From Bettongia penicillata ogilbyi (taxonomy: Eukaryota; Chordata; Mammalia; Diprotodontia; Potoroidae), in NCBI GenBank assembly GCA_023548195.1, contig JAJHZJ010000696.1, forward strand, positions 598,001-662,000: DNA of 64,000 nt, read 5' to 3'. The notes under the pieces were generated by a model, which saw nothing but the letters and a program-made list of their open reading frames with translations, did not search any database and had not been told where the DNA came from. Both the position numbers and the translations under genes were made by a program. Below are positions 31,491 through 42,000 of the stretch, piece after piece. Position 1 is the first letter of the stretch; the number at the start of each line of letters is the position of its first letter.

Positions 31491-32340
31491 AAGGAATGTG
31501 TTCCGGAGGTTGAGGCAGCGGAGTTTGGGGTGTCCTTTTAAATAGTGAAGCTGTAGAAAGAACACAGCTTCTCTTTATGACCTCTGGGCACATGGGAGGC
31601 CAGGAGGAAGAGAGAGGGTAGAAGGGAGCGAGCCAAGGGAGGGGAGGGTATCCTACCAGCTGGAATTTCAACTGGCAGGCAGGTTTCTGGATGGGGAAAT
31701 GAAAGGAGTTTCAGTTGGTCGGCATCCAACAGGACCCGGGGCCGGAAGAATCGCTTGGGGCTTGCCATACGAAAATGAGTTATGTAAGCGGAACAAGTGC
31801 CTCTCTCTTTCAGGAATGTCTGATACAGTTTCACAGACTGTCAGAAGCCTCGGGGAGCCAGCCAAGGATCAGACTCTCCATCCAGCTCTCCAAGGGCAGG
31901 CGTACATTACACAACAGCCAGTGGTGTTCACCACTGGAAGCTGGGGGCGTTAAGGCCAAAGACCAATGGATGGGAAGGCTTGGCTGACTCTGCTCTTCAG
32001 GGTGCCTGCCTTCCAGATCAGGGCTGGAGGTTGGAGAGCGCACAGTGTGGGAACCCTTCCTCGTAGCTCCCTGGGTCGCACCTGCTCCCAGCATAAATAG
32101 GACCCCATCTCCGACACTGTGAGTCTGCTGAAAGCTACATTGTTTCTGACAGGACTGGGGAAAGCATTATGAATTGACCCTCAGAACAGCTTTGCACTGG
32201 GGGAGAGATGGATTAAATGGCCTAAGAAGTCTGGTCTGTCTCTGATTTCTTTCATTCCATTGAATTCTTCAAGGAGCCAAATTAGGTTGGGGGTGGGAAA
32301 AGAGGAGAAGGACATTTTCAGATATTCTAACCAAAATAAA
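31491..32340. other. Repeat-poor, GC-richer block
   Basis: No repeat recognised over about 850 bases that are richer in GC and CpG than the rest of the window (for example GACCCGGGGCCGGAAGAATC at 31732). Stop codons are sparse in several frames, so frames of 84-98 codons overlap on both strands, none with a known motif. A TATA-like CATAAATAG lies at 32092-32100, and a pyrimidine-tract-plus-CAG acceptor-like site lies at 31801-31813. It could be a regulatory element, a terminal exon or simply unique sequence. Confidence 0.4.
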
Positions 32341-32354
32341 ACTCTTCACTCTCA

Positions 32355-32525
32355 GAGAGTGGTTGACCCTCAGTAAGTCATTTTAATCTCTCTGGGACTC
32401 ACTTTATGGGGATAATAATAGCCCCTACCCCCAAGAGTTGTTGTTGACGTTCAAATGAGATCGTGTACATAGTGAGCTTTGTAAATTTTGGCAGATTATT
32501 AAAAACATGAGCTGTTATTATGCAC
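32355..32525 (+). mobile_element. MIR/CORE-SINE 3' part
   Basis: GTTGACCCTCAGTAAGTCAT, GGGGATAATAATAGCCCCTA, TTCAAATGAGATCGTGTACA and TGAGCTGTTATTATGC. Confidence 0.65.
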
Positions 32526-32609
32526 TGTAAGACATGGCTTTGTAATATCATTGCTTTTTAGTGCCATAAATAGAGTGAATCTCCATTTAAATGGCACATA
32601 GAGGAACAA

Positions 32610-32765
32610 AAGATTGAGAATGGAAAAGAACTTTAGAGTCAAAGCCGACCCCTTCAGTTTACAGTTGGGACAACTGAGTCCCAGAGAGAGTGAGAGGTTT
32701 GGCTTATATCACACAGAGTGCCCCAGGAACTCTGACTCCAAATCTAGCCTGGTTTCCACTTTATA
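32610..32765 (-). mobile_element. MIR3, antisense
   Basis: GAAAAGAACTTTAGAGTCAA, GGGACAACTGAGTCCCAGAG and GAACTCTGACTCCAAATCTA. Confidence 0.55.
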
Positions 32766-32919
32766 CCCCTGTGTCTCAAGTGAGGACATAGCCAAGACTT
32801 CTCTGGCTGTGGTGATAAGAGAAAAACCAACGCATCTCTTCAGGCCAAGCACTTAACAAAGGTTTCTCAAATTGAAATCAATGTGTGAATAGATGCTGAT
32901 TCTGCAGACCACAAGTGGG

Positions 32920-33035
32920 AGGCTATGCTGTTCTCTCACCTCACTGGGCCCACTTTCCTCATCTATAAAATGTGGTCATTGGATGGAATAATGACAACAC
33001 TCTCTTCTGGTTCTATAAGCTTACAATTCTCTCTC
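32920..33035 (+). mobile_element. MIR3 3' part
   Basis: CCCACTTTCCTCATCTATAA AATGTGG and TCTTCTGGTTCTATAAGCTT: CORE end plus an L3-like tail. Confidence 0.5.
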
Positions 33036-33044
33036 TTGTTTCAT

Positions 33045-33325
33045 GAAAGAATAGATTTGGAATTACAAGGAACCTTAGCGGTTGCCTGATCCAACCTCTT
33101 CTCCTAAAGACAAGGACAGGAAGTACACTTGCCCAAGGTCAAACAGGATCATTTAGAGCTAGAGGGGCCCTCAAAGGTCTTTTCTTTCAAAACCTTCATT
33201 TTATAGATGAGGAAACTAAGGCACTGAAAGTGTCTTGCCTAGAGCAACAGAAGTAGTAAGTGGTAGAGATAGTATATGAACTCAGGTCTTTTGAACTTAA
33301 CCTAGCACTCTTTCCATTAAGATTT
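33045..33325 (-). mobile_element. Two adjacent MIR3 copies, antisense
   Basis: 33047-33150 has GAATTACAAGGAACCTTAGC and TTGCCCAAGGTCAAACAGGA. 33151-33325 starts again with TTTAGAGCTAGAGGGGCCCT, then ATAGATGAGGAAACTAAGGC and TGAACTCAGGTCTTTTGAAC. The second copy sits within or against the first. Confidence 0.6.
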
Positions 33326-33329
33326 GTCA

Positions 33330-34015
33330 CACTTAATGGAATAAGGAGAGAACTTTTTTTCTCATATTTGGGAAATGAATCTTGTTTTTACACACAGAGG
33401 CTGTTTCCATGAAAGCAAATGTATCTGAATTGATAGTGCAAACCCTGCCGCCTTCAGATGAGGAGTCAGAGAGCATGCTTCAGTGGACAGAGAGCCAGAC
33501 CTGGCATCAAATGACCGAGTTTCATAGCCCAGCTCCAAGATCTATGAGACATGCGGCCCCACGCCAAGCTCTTCAAGGGGCTAGTCCTAGCTCTGTCATC
33601 TACAAAGCACAGGTCATCTTTGTACTTCCTACATCTCTGGATGTTATGAGTTGAAAGTTTAACAAACTTTTAAAGTAATTTATAAATGAAATTATCATTA
33701 GGATGATGGGTCAGTACTGCTCTAGACATTCCTGCTTGCAAATGTCATTTTTCTAGTTATATCAAGCTCTGAAGAGCAAACTTCCCGAAAAAGAATTGTA
33801 ACCATGAAAAAAGATAGGTCCTGACCATCCACATGGGAAAGACCAAGTGGATGAAGTATGTCTATTTTCATGAGAGGAGGAAAGTAAGGTCAGAGTAGGG
33901 ACCAGGAGAACAAGGAATAGAAAAATCAAAGACCAAGGAAAAGTCAAAAAATAAATGAGTGTAACAAATGGAGAGGTTGAGTGACAAAAGATTACAATTA
34001 GAAAGGAGAATTTTA
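33330..34015. other. Unidentified sequence
   Basis: A 90-codon plus frame at 33382-33654 shows no recognised domain. 33470-33560 vaguely resembles a MIR3 head. Confidence 0.35.
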
Positions 34016-34019
34016 AAGT

Positions 34020-34218
34020 TTATAATTATAGATACAGAACTAGAAGGGGACTCAGAGGTCATGTAGTCAAGAATCATATTTTATAGATGAAGAAATTGAA
34101 GCTCAAAGAGAGGAAATTGTTTACCCAAAGTCATGGGGATAATAAGTAGCAGAGATGGGATTTGAACTAACTTCCTCTAACTACCAACATGGCAGTCTTT
34201 CACCACTCCAGGCTTCCT
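34020..34218 (-). mobile_element. MIR3, antisense
   Basis: ACAGAACTAGAAGGGGACTC, ATAGATGAAGAAATTGAAGC, GAGATGGGATTTGAACTAAC. Confidence 0.68.
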
Positions 34219-34228
34219 TACAGATTTG

Positions 34229-34468
34229 TAGCAGCTAAGTCACACAGTGGCTAGAGTGCTGGGCTTGGAATCAAGAAGAGTGGTCTTCATGAGTTCAAAT
34301 CTGGTCTCAGACACCTACTAGCTTTGTAACTCTGGGCAAGTCATTTAACTTTGTTTGCTTCAGTTCCTCACCTGTAAAATGGGCTGGAGAAGGAAATGGC
34401 AAACCACTCTGGTATCTTCACCAAGAAAACACCAAATGGGGTCAAATGAGGTCATGAAGAGTGACGAG
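34229..34468 (+). mobile_element. MAR1-type SINE, full length
   Basis: GTAGCAGCTAAGTCACACAG, ATGAGTTCAAATCTGGTCTC, CTGTAAAATGGGCTGGAGAA, GGAAATGGCAAACCACTCTG, GGTCATGAAGAGTGACGAGG. Confidence 0.92.
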
Positions 34469-34469
34469 G

Positions 34470-35085
34470 TCTAAGGTATGGTTACCACTTTGAGTGAATG
34501 AGATAAGGTAGAGATGAAGACATGATGAATTAACAAGCTCTGAGGTGAGAAGGGTCATCACAGTGAATAAGTACCAAAGATTGAAGGAAAAAGAAAGATA
34601 GTAAGCTAGGCACTAAATTCCCCAAGAAAGAAGGGAGAGTGGCCTGAAAGCTGTGGATGAACCCTTACAATGATCTCAATAGTGATGGAGCTAGAAGGAA
34701 TGAGCTTCAAAGGAGGGGAGGTTCCTGAGTGAAGCCAGCACAGAGAGGGCCTGGAGGTAGTACTGGGGACCATGGAATAGACTGACCACTATCTCTGATC
34801 CTATGAGTCAAAGGACTTGAGAGAAGGACAGGTAAGCAATGGAAAGGGTGATGAGTAGTCCTAAAATATGGAGAAAGGGCTGCAGAGCTCCCTCCAGAAG
34901 GAAAGAGAGGTTGTTTCTATGGAAGTAGGAGAGCAGAAGCTGCATTCTAGAACGCCCAATGGAAGAAAACAGTAGAAAAGGATGGGAAGGAGAGGATAGG
35001 GAAAGGTGCTTTTGGTATTAGTTGACAGCTGTTCTGAAATACAGTGATCAGAAGAGCGGGAGAGAAAAATCAATATTTCACTGGA
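34470..35085. other. Unidentified sequence, possibly antisense L2
   Basis: Purine-rich plus strand, reminiscent of antisense L2 ORF2 but without a readable motif. Confidence 0.3.
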
Positions 35086-35087
35086 GT

Positions 35088-35190
35088 AATGTAAGCTCCC
35101 TTGGGGGTGGGAACTTTTTTGCATTTGTGTATGTGTTCCCAACGCCAAATACATCGCCCAGCATATAGCGGGTGCTTATTGAAGTTGTCT
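35088..35190 (+). mobile_element. L2 3' terminus
   Basis: GTAATGTAAGCTCCCTTGGG, CGCCCAGCATATAGCGGGTG and CTTATTGAAGTTG. Confidence 0.7.
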
Positions 35191-36798
35191 ATGCTGAGCT
35201 CCATCTACTCTTCAATCTTACATTTCAAATCACTTGCACATCACTCACCATTCTCTCCTCTTTGCTCAGAGGATGAGGTGACCCTTCTTGTCAAGGACAA
35301 TTTGCACCTTTCACCCCATCCACTCTTCTCGAGAAGCTTGTCCCCTCCTCCTTCATTTACAGCCTCTCTTTATCCATAGGCTGCCTATCAATATGCCCAG
35401 ATCTGTCCCATCCCTAAAAACCTTCACCTGATCCTGCTGTCCCTTCAAGCTAACATCTTATATCTGTCCTCCTCTTCTCAGCCAAACCCTTAGAAAAAGC
35501 TGTCTACATTCTTTTCTTCTACCTTCTCTCCTCCCACTAACATCTCAACTCTTGAAATGTACCTTCCTTTCTCACCACTCAATTGAATCTGTCTCTTCAA
35601 AAGAGATAATATTTGTGAAGGGCTTAACACAGTGGTGGCACAAAGTAGGTAGTTAATAACTACTTCTTGCTTTCCTCTTTTTCAAGATCAGCAATTTTCA
35701 CTTTATTCACTAAATACAATAACTTTACCCCAGTCCTCATCCTCCATGACCTTTCTGAAACATTTGATGCTATTGAATACATCCTCCTTCTGGGCACTCT
35801 CCTGCTTTTTCTTGACATTATTCTGTAACCATCTCCTTTACAGAAGGATCACATCCAACCTTGATGTGGGGAAAGTCCTAGGATTTTGTCCCAGTCTCTC
35901 ATCTTTTTTCTCTCTACATTTTCTCTCAGCAAGTTCATAAGCTTCCAGCAATTCATCTATAATCTCTATAAAGATGACTTCCAAGTCACCATATTCAGTT
36001 TTCATCTCTCTTCCAAAGTCCCGTCCCACACCTCCAACTGCTCGCTACATAGCTCAACCTGGGTATCCCATAGTAATACCAAAGGCAACTCATTGTCTTT
36101 TACCCAAAAATGCACTCTACATTCTCAATTCCCTATTTCTGTTAAGAGCATTACCAGTTCCTTCCAAATCAAGTCCACAACTAGGCATCATCCACTCCCC
36201 CTTCATATCAGATCAATGGTCCATTTTCCTTCCAGGACATTTCACATATCTACCCCTGCCATTAACATTCCAGCCACCCTAGACCTCATATATCCTCACA
36301 CATGAACTATTAAAAATGTCCCCTAATTGGTCAGCATGCCTCAAGCCTCTCCTCTTTACAATCCACACAGAGGAATATTCCTATAACACCAGTCACTGCT
36401 CTGCTCACAAGTCTCCAACTGATTTGTATGGCTTGGAGAATAAAATAAAAAGCTTGTCTTCTTGGCATTGAAAGCTCTTCACAGTCCATCTAACTGAGCA
36501 GCTTCTAACCCGCCGCCCTCCTTCATGCTCTCAACATTCCAGCCACTGGGTCTTATTTCTCTTCCTTACATACAACAGTCCTTATGCACAGTAGATCTCT
36601 TTTCTCTATGCTTTCACGCAGGCTTTCCCTCATGCCTGAAATTCCCCCCTTCCTTACCTCCACCTCTTAGACTCTCTAGCCTCCTTCAAAGCTCAGTCAA
36701 AGTGCCACCTTATTCATTAAGCCGTCCCTCATTTTCATAGCTACAAGTGCCTACCCCACTGAAGTTACCTCATGTTTACTTTCGATCTGTACGTGTTT
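35191..36798 (+). mobile_element. L2 LINE, ORF2 RT region to 3' part
   Basis: Follows L2 ORF2 order. 35732-35820 (TCCTCATCCTCCATGACCTT, CTGAAACATTTGATGCTATT) corresponds to the LLDLSAAFDTVDH motif. 35930-36000 follows the YLYADDFQ region (AATCTCTATAAAGATGACTT). 36061-36240 lies downstream of it, and 36700-36790 (CTTCAAAGCTCAGTCAAAGT) is the L2 3' end approach. Stops and indels throughout. A MIR-like tail sits at 35595-35668. Confidence 0.72.
35595..35668 (+). mobile_element. MIR 3' tail within L2
   Basis: AAAAGAGATAATATTTGTGA, CTTAACACAGTGGTGGCACA and AAGTAGGTAGTTAATAA. Confidence 0.5.
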
Positions 36799-37567
36799 TA
36801 TTTGGGGTCATTTGTCCCACTGCCGGGGTGTTCAGTTACTCCAGTTTACCCCTTCCTCACCTTACTATTGACTCATTCCCTAAATGAGATTCCCAATAAA
36901 AATGCTCTTTCTCTGTCCAAGTTTTATCAGAGGATGTGTAATTCTTTCTGCATATGTTTTTTAAACTCTGGGTCGCCAGCCAGAAACAAGGATCTGGCAA
37001 AATACCTCAGTGTTAGGTATCTCTCTTCTCAGGGGATGTTACCCACACCAGGCATGCCAAACTGCCTTCTCCCAAATAAATTTTCAATAAATACACACAG
37101 ACTATCAACAGTTGGTGGTTAATGCCATTTGTAGAGGCAATGGTAAGTGTTGTAAAAGAAAAAAAAGAATCAGACTTCCTTAGAAGAAAAAAAATTTAGG
37201 CTTCCTCAAGAGATCCCAAGGGGAGAAAGGAGATATAGGGTTATCGCCTTGGAATCTAGTTGGTAGGGTAGCTTTTTGCCTCCACACTCCTTGTCCCTGA
37301 TCGGCACAAGCATCCATCCTCACTCCCAGAGAGAGACCCAAGTCCTTTCTTTCTGGTGGCTTCCATTGTCTATGCTCCCAGCTCCCTTGGTTTCCCTTTT
37401 CTCCTGATCCATTTGTCTTCTCGGCAGAAACCAGTCTTCAAGGGGTCTCTCTCTTTTACTCCGGTTCACCCTAAGGTGTGGCCTATCCTTCTTCATCCTC
37501 TGGGGTTTCTTCCTTTCTGATTCACTTAAGGGACTAATTTACACCTCATAAAGGGATCATCTGGTGT
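36799..37567. other. Unidentified ~0.77-kb segment splitting L2
   Basis: L2 sequence stops near 36798 and its downstream 3' end reappears at 37570. The segment between has AATAAA signals (36894; 37076-37092), a GT-rich stretch and a C/T-rich right half, but no motif I can assign. A solo LTR is possible; no clear TG...CA ends or target duplication found. Confidence 0.4.
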
Positions 37568-37569
37568 GG

Positions 37570-37748
37570 CTGAATTTTTACAATTATCTTAACTCCCTTT
37601 TATCTTACCTCTTTCATGTGATTAGGCATGTGGAAGACCAACTCCCTTACCATTCATTTTATGAGTACATATTACTTCCTCTTGTAGAATGTAACTCTTG
37701 GAGGACAGAGACTTGCATTTTTTTTTCCCTTTATCTCTCTGGTTCCTA
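37570..37748 (+). mobile_element. L2 3' terminus, continuation
   Basis: TAGAATGTAACTCTTGGAGG, ACAGAGACTTGCATTTTTTT and TTTATCTCTCTGGTTCCTAA. Confidence 0.68.
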
Positions 37749-37749
37749 A

Positions 37750-37950
37750 CTGGAGTCAAGAAAACTCATCTTCGTGAGTTCAAATCTGACCTCATATATT
37801 TACTAGCTGTGTGACCCATTTTACAGATGAGGAAACTAAGGCAAACAGGGGTAATCAATTGGCCAGGGTAAGTGTCTGTGGCCAGATTTGAACTCCAGTC
37901 TTCCTAGGTGATGCAGTGAGTAGAGCACCTGGCCTGGAGTCAGGAAGATT
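37750..37950. mobile_element. Rearranged SINE: plus, minus, plus segments
   Basis: 37750-37817 is plus-strand SINE (CTGGAGTCAAGAAAACTCAT, GTGTGACCC). 37818-37906 is antisense (CATTTTACAGATGAGGAAAC, TTTGAACTCCAGTCTTCCTA). 37907-37950 is plus again (GGTGATGCAGTGAGTAGAGC, CTGGAGTCAGGAAGA). The first two can pair as a hairpin. Confidence 0.75.
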
Positions 37951-39005
37951 TATCCAATGGTCATGGTGACTGAGAGGGCATCTTCTAAGTAAATCCTTAC
38001 AATGCCTGCAAATATTCATTCAAAACCATGGAAAGCTCATTTGCTTAAATTGCTTCAGGCCCAAAATCTGAGCCAAAGACAAGGACATCTGCAGCTTAGA
38101 TCCCATCAATTGCTTCTCTCTTTCTAGAAGAATGGGCTGTAATTTAACCTTTATTGGTGACACCTGACCTTTCCATTCTCAAAGACATTGAGAGCATCAT
38201 CAGCAAGAACTCATGTCCTTGGTATGCCATCATTACTCTTCTGACAGTTCTCTCTGAGTCAGAGGCTAAAAAGAAGTACTAAAATCCCCAGGCCTGTTTT
38301 TCCCATAAACAATTGATCGACCTCCTTTAGAATGTCAGATTTCAAATAACAGATATGAAGGCAATGGGGAAAAGGAACTAAGAGTGAACATGGATTACAT
38401 AAAGATAACAGCCCAATAAAAATAAATTATCAAGTCCCATAAAATGCACAAGTGTGCTGCAAATGTTTAATGAAATATATGTCTTCAACAACAAAAAACA
38501 TGTGGTCCAAGAGCCCAAGGAGAGGATGCTGGGTAGGGCTGAGAATCTATTGTCTTGTATCAACTCTGTGTCTGTGATCATGGATAGAGAAATGAAAGTA
38601 GGGGTAAATTGGTACATGTTTAACAACTGCCTTTCCAAAAAACAAAATTCCATATACTTTCAAGTTGGATCTGAATGACTAGGATTTTCTCCATCACTTT
38701 CCACTGTCTAGACACTCAACACAACACTAAATCAAGCTTTGATTTGTAACTTAATTTTGCTGATTTCCAGGATGTAGATGCTCTCACTGAACATTTCACA
38801 ATCAGCTCTCAAGTGAGCCAGACTGAGCAGATTCCTGCACAAGTCTGACTAGGAGAGCTTCTCCCCATCATCTGTAATAAATAAGGGACCACAGCGCAAA
38901 GAGAAATGGTATTCACAGCGACATATGTACAAAGAAGAAGAGGTCAGGCCAAAGGGAAGTGACCTTTCTCTAAAGCCAGTGATCATTTCAATTTCCCACA
39001 ATAAC
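37951..39005. other. Unidentified sequence
   Basis: No repeat recognised. Frames of 74-91 codons overlap on opposite strands at 38378-38678, without known motifs. Confidence 0.35.
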
Positions 39006-39009
39006 TTCT

Positions 39010-39170
39010 TGGAGAACCAGTTCAATCCAATTCAACCAGCAAACATATCTGAAGACACTGTGCTGGGCACTGGGTCCAAAAAGACAAAGATGAAACATTC
39101 AAACTTACATCCTACTGTAATAAAAGTACATTCTATTGAGGTAGCAATATGTTTTTGGTCTACCCAGAAC
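39010..39170 (-). mobile_element. L2 3' end, antisense
   Basis: ACACTGTGCTGGGCACTGGG, AAAAGACAAAGATGAAACAT and CATTCTATTGAGGTAG. Confidence 0.55.
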
Positions 39171-39199
39171 ACACTGCTTTGTCACTCTGTTTAATTCAC

Positions 39200-39395
39200 T
39201 ATTTGAATAATAATAATTGTAAGGTTTTTCCTTCTTTTGCAGCAACTTTGAAAAGTAGATATTAATAGGAATAATATTTTCATTTTATAGATGAGAAAAT
39301 GAAATTTTGGTGAACTAAATTGCCCAAGGTCACAGAGTTAGCACAGTGATAGTAGGGATTTGAACTCAGGTCTTCTGACTCCACTCCGCCCCGCC
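39200..39395 (-). mobile_element. CORE-SINE, antisense
   Basis: AATAATAATAATTGTAAGGT, TTTCATTTTATAGATGAGAA, TTGCCCAAGGTCACAGAGTT, GGATTTGAACTCAGGTCTTC. Confidence 0.72.
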
Positions 39396-39692
39396 CCCCC
39401 CACATACACACACTGTCCTTATTGGTCATACTAGCCTCTGAGGTACCCCTCACTCCCAAAGTAGACCATTTTGCCCCAGCTATAAGAGTTCCTACTTATG
39501 ACTGTGCCCTGGATCAGAACGACGAAGACTTCAGCATCTCAGGAAGTCATATCCCATCAGCATCATTCCAAGAAGGAACACTGGTTCAAAGATCCTTCTC
39601 TATTGTCATCACAAAAGGTCCTGGCTTAAGGACTGTTTGGTCATGGAACTTCTATAAAGGTTCTGAGAGAGCATCTCAGGTTGTCACTCATT
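39396..39692. other. Unidentified spacer
   Basis: Holds a 93-codon plus frame (39422-39703) with no recognisable domain; treated as non-coding. Confidence 0.35.
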
Positions 39693-39694
39693 CA

Positions 39695-40640
39695 CTCAAT
39701 TAACCAGAAAGCATTTATTAAGCACAAACTATAAGCCAGGTCCTGTCTTAGGTGCCAGAGATATAAAGACAAAAATAAAATGGGCTCTAACCCTCAAGAA
39801 GCTCATATTGTATCAAACAAAGTAATTTTATGGGAAGGGCCCGAGTGACCCAGGGATTCTGGACGGGGACCTCATGTAGAAAGTGTCATGAAGGATTCCA
39901 AGCAGCTTGGGGGAAGTGGGTGGAGGAAGGCTTTCTGGTGGAGGCAGCATGTGAAAAGAACTTTGAAGTGATTCTAAAAAGTAGAGGTGAGGAAAGAGTA
40001 CATTCCAGGCATAGGTCACAGAGATAAGAGATGGAATGTTGTTCATGAAGAACTGGAAGGATCCTTATTTGGCTGGAATGTCAGATATAGGAAGGGAAGT
40101 AACATGTAACGGCTTGGAAGCATATTCTAGACTCGCAGTCATGTGGCCTCGAAGCCTCAGAATCACCACCCCTGCCAGATCCATCTTGTAACAGGTTCAA
40201 ATACCAAACAGAGTGACTTGTGACTGATCTAGAGGCAAGAGGGAGGCACACGAACTTTATAAACAGGGAAGTGATGTAATCATATCTGTGTTCTTAGGAT
40301 GTGTGTGTCTTCATCCTTCATTGCCAAAGAAGACCATGCTATGAGAGAAATGATGACATGACTTGCACTTGACTTTGTTCTGAGTGAGGGAGGGCTGTGC
40401 AGGTCACCAGCCTCACTTCTCCTCCAGAGTCATCTGAATCCGGTCATTGGTCACTTAGGTTCTTAGGATAGATTGAAGAGGGCAGACTTGTGGCTGGAAG
40501 AACAATTAGGAGGCTATCAGAATGGTCCAAATAGAAAGACCTGAATTAGGACCACGATGATGCAGAGGTGAGAGAGATGGAAGAGATGGTGTGGTTCTTG
40601 ACAAGACTTGATGGCTCATTGGCAATCAAAAACGATTCCT
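39695..40640 (-). mobile_element. L2 LINE 3' kilobase, antisense
   Basis: From the 3' end: GCATTTATTAAGCACAAACT, CCCTCAAGAAGCTCATATTG, GGAAGGCTTTCTGGTGGAGG, GTACATTCCAGGCATAGGTC, then beyond an insertion GATTGAAGAGGGCAGACTTG and GGAGGCTATCAGAATGGTCC. Family X is inserted at 40301-40459. Confidence 0.72.
40301..40459 (-). mobile_element. Family X repeat, 159-bp copy with TSD
   Basis: TTCATTGCCAAAGAAGACCA, GACATGACTTGCACTTGACT, GTGCAGGTCACCAGCCTCAC. Perfect duplications TTCTTAGGAT at 40291-40300 and 40460-40469 bound it, so it retroposed into the L2 as a 5'-truncated unit. Confidence 0.88.
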
Positions 40641-41065
40641 AAAGGAAGCACTTGTTGTTTAACCACTACTCCTCCCATCAAATACTTTGAGATTAATTTT
40701 TGTACCCCCAAAATATGACTTTACATTTATCCCGGTTGGATTTCATCTTACGAGATATAGCCTCAGTTCTACACCTTGTCAAAATCTATTCAGATCATTT
40801 TCAATCCTAACTGTAATCCAGTGTGTTACTCTTTGTCCCATTTTCTCTTAAGAAAATGCCTGGTCTTCTCTCTCAGCTATGTGTCAACTGTGATGTGATG
40901 AGCTATGTCTTTAGCCAAATCACTGAGCACTGGATCAAGCAATCTCAGATCCCCATGGTGCTCCACTGCAATCCTCCTGCCATTTTAACGAGGAACCATT
41001 CACTCTTTGAGTCCAACCATCCAAGTAGATCTGAATACATCAAATTGTCTTATCATTCAGTAATC

Positions 41066-41146
41066 TTTTTTATATCTATCTTTATATCTATCTTTTTTTA
41101 TATCTATTTATATCTATCTTTTTTTATATCTATCTTTTTTTTTTCA
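41066..41146. repeat. TTTTTATATCTATC imperfect minisatellite
   Basis: About five units of TATATCTATCTTT with variable T runs, grown inside the L3 relic. Confidence 0.85.
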
Positions 41147-41425
41147 CAAGAATAGTATAAGGCACTTTATCAACAGCTTTGCTAAAATCCAGGTAAACCA
41201 TGACCACAACATTTTCCGCATCCACTAATGTGGTGATCTTAAAAAAAGAAAAAGGGAATAAAGGTAACTTGGCATGGCCAATTCTTATGAAGTAATAATA
41301 GCTCTTTGTAATTACTTCTTTCTTTTCTGGATGTTCCCTAACCATCTCCTTAATTATTAAATTCCTGAGAATTTAAATCATGTTCACTGGCCAGAACCTT
41401 ACACACTGTGTTCTTTTCTATTTTT

Positions 41426-41775
41426 AATTTTTTTAATTTATCTTATTTTGTATTTTTAATCTATGTAATTAAGCATACACATAATACAGTATAATAAAAA
41501 GACGATGCACATGAAACTGCAAATCTATTATGTGCAACTTACTATTCCCTTTAAATATATGATAAAATTATCATGCAAATTTCTTTTTTCCCTTCTTTTT
41601 CTTCCCTTCCCCTTGTCCCACTCTAGAGATGACTATCATTAGATACAAATAGGTATGTAGATATAGATATATAAAGATATACATACACACATACATATAC
41701 ACATATACATGTATGTATAAAATCATTCTATACATAATTTTTTATCAGTTTTTCTCTGGATGCAGGTAGAGACTC
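41426..41775 (-). mobile_element. L1/HAL1 3' tail insertion, antisense, 15-bp TSD
   Basis: Minus-strand order: CTACCTGCATCCAGAGAAAA, AGAATGATTTTATACATACA, TTGCACATAATAGATTTGCA, then an A-rich tail. TTCTTTTCTATTTTT is repeated at 41411-41425 and 41776-41790, giving exact ends within L3. Confidence 0.85.
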
Positions 41776-42000
41776 TTCTTTTCTATTTTTTGAAATTAGG
41801 TCATTTGTCCTCCATTCTTGAAATACCTCACTCATCTTTTTCATGATCTTTTAAATATCCCTGACGGTCATCTAGCAATCACACCTGTCAGTTCTTTCAG
41901 TAATATGAAGATCAAATTCATCTGTAAATTCTTCATTATACCCTCTTTATGAGGAACATATAGGATTAGCATCATTAGAAAGAATGCCTATGCTAATTAA

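Larger units (their letters stand above)
40650..42000 (-). mobile_element. L3/CR1 LINE ORF2 region, antisense
   Basis: On the minus strand the frame at 41238-41160 reads VVMVYLDFSKAVDKVPYTIL, the CR1/L3 RT motif around the first catalytic Asp. 40735-40810 (GTTGGATTTCATCTTACGAG, CTTGTCAAAATCTATTCAGA) and 41790-41960 (CAGTTCTTTCAGTAATATGA) fit neighbouring ORF2 parts. An L1 tail (41426-41775) and a TATC minisatellite interrupt it. Confidence 0.75.

Noticed and set aside
35886..36305. 139-codon plus-strand frame
   Set aside because: Falls within decayed L2 ORF2; the frame does not follow one continuous L2 protein alignment.
39422..39703. 93-codon frame between two SINE/LINE relics as an exon
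   Set aside because: No recognised domain and no convincing acceptor/donor pair; its 3' end runs into antisense L2.
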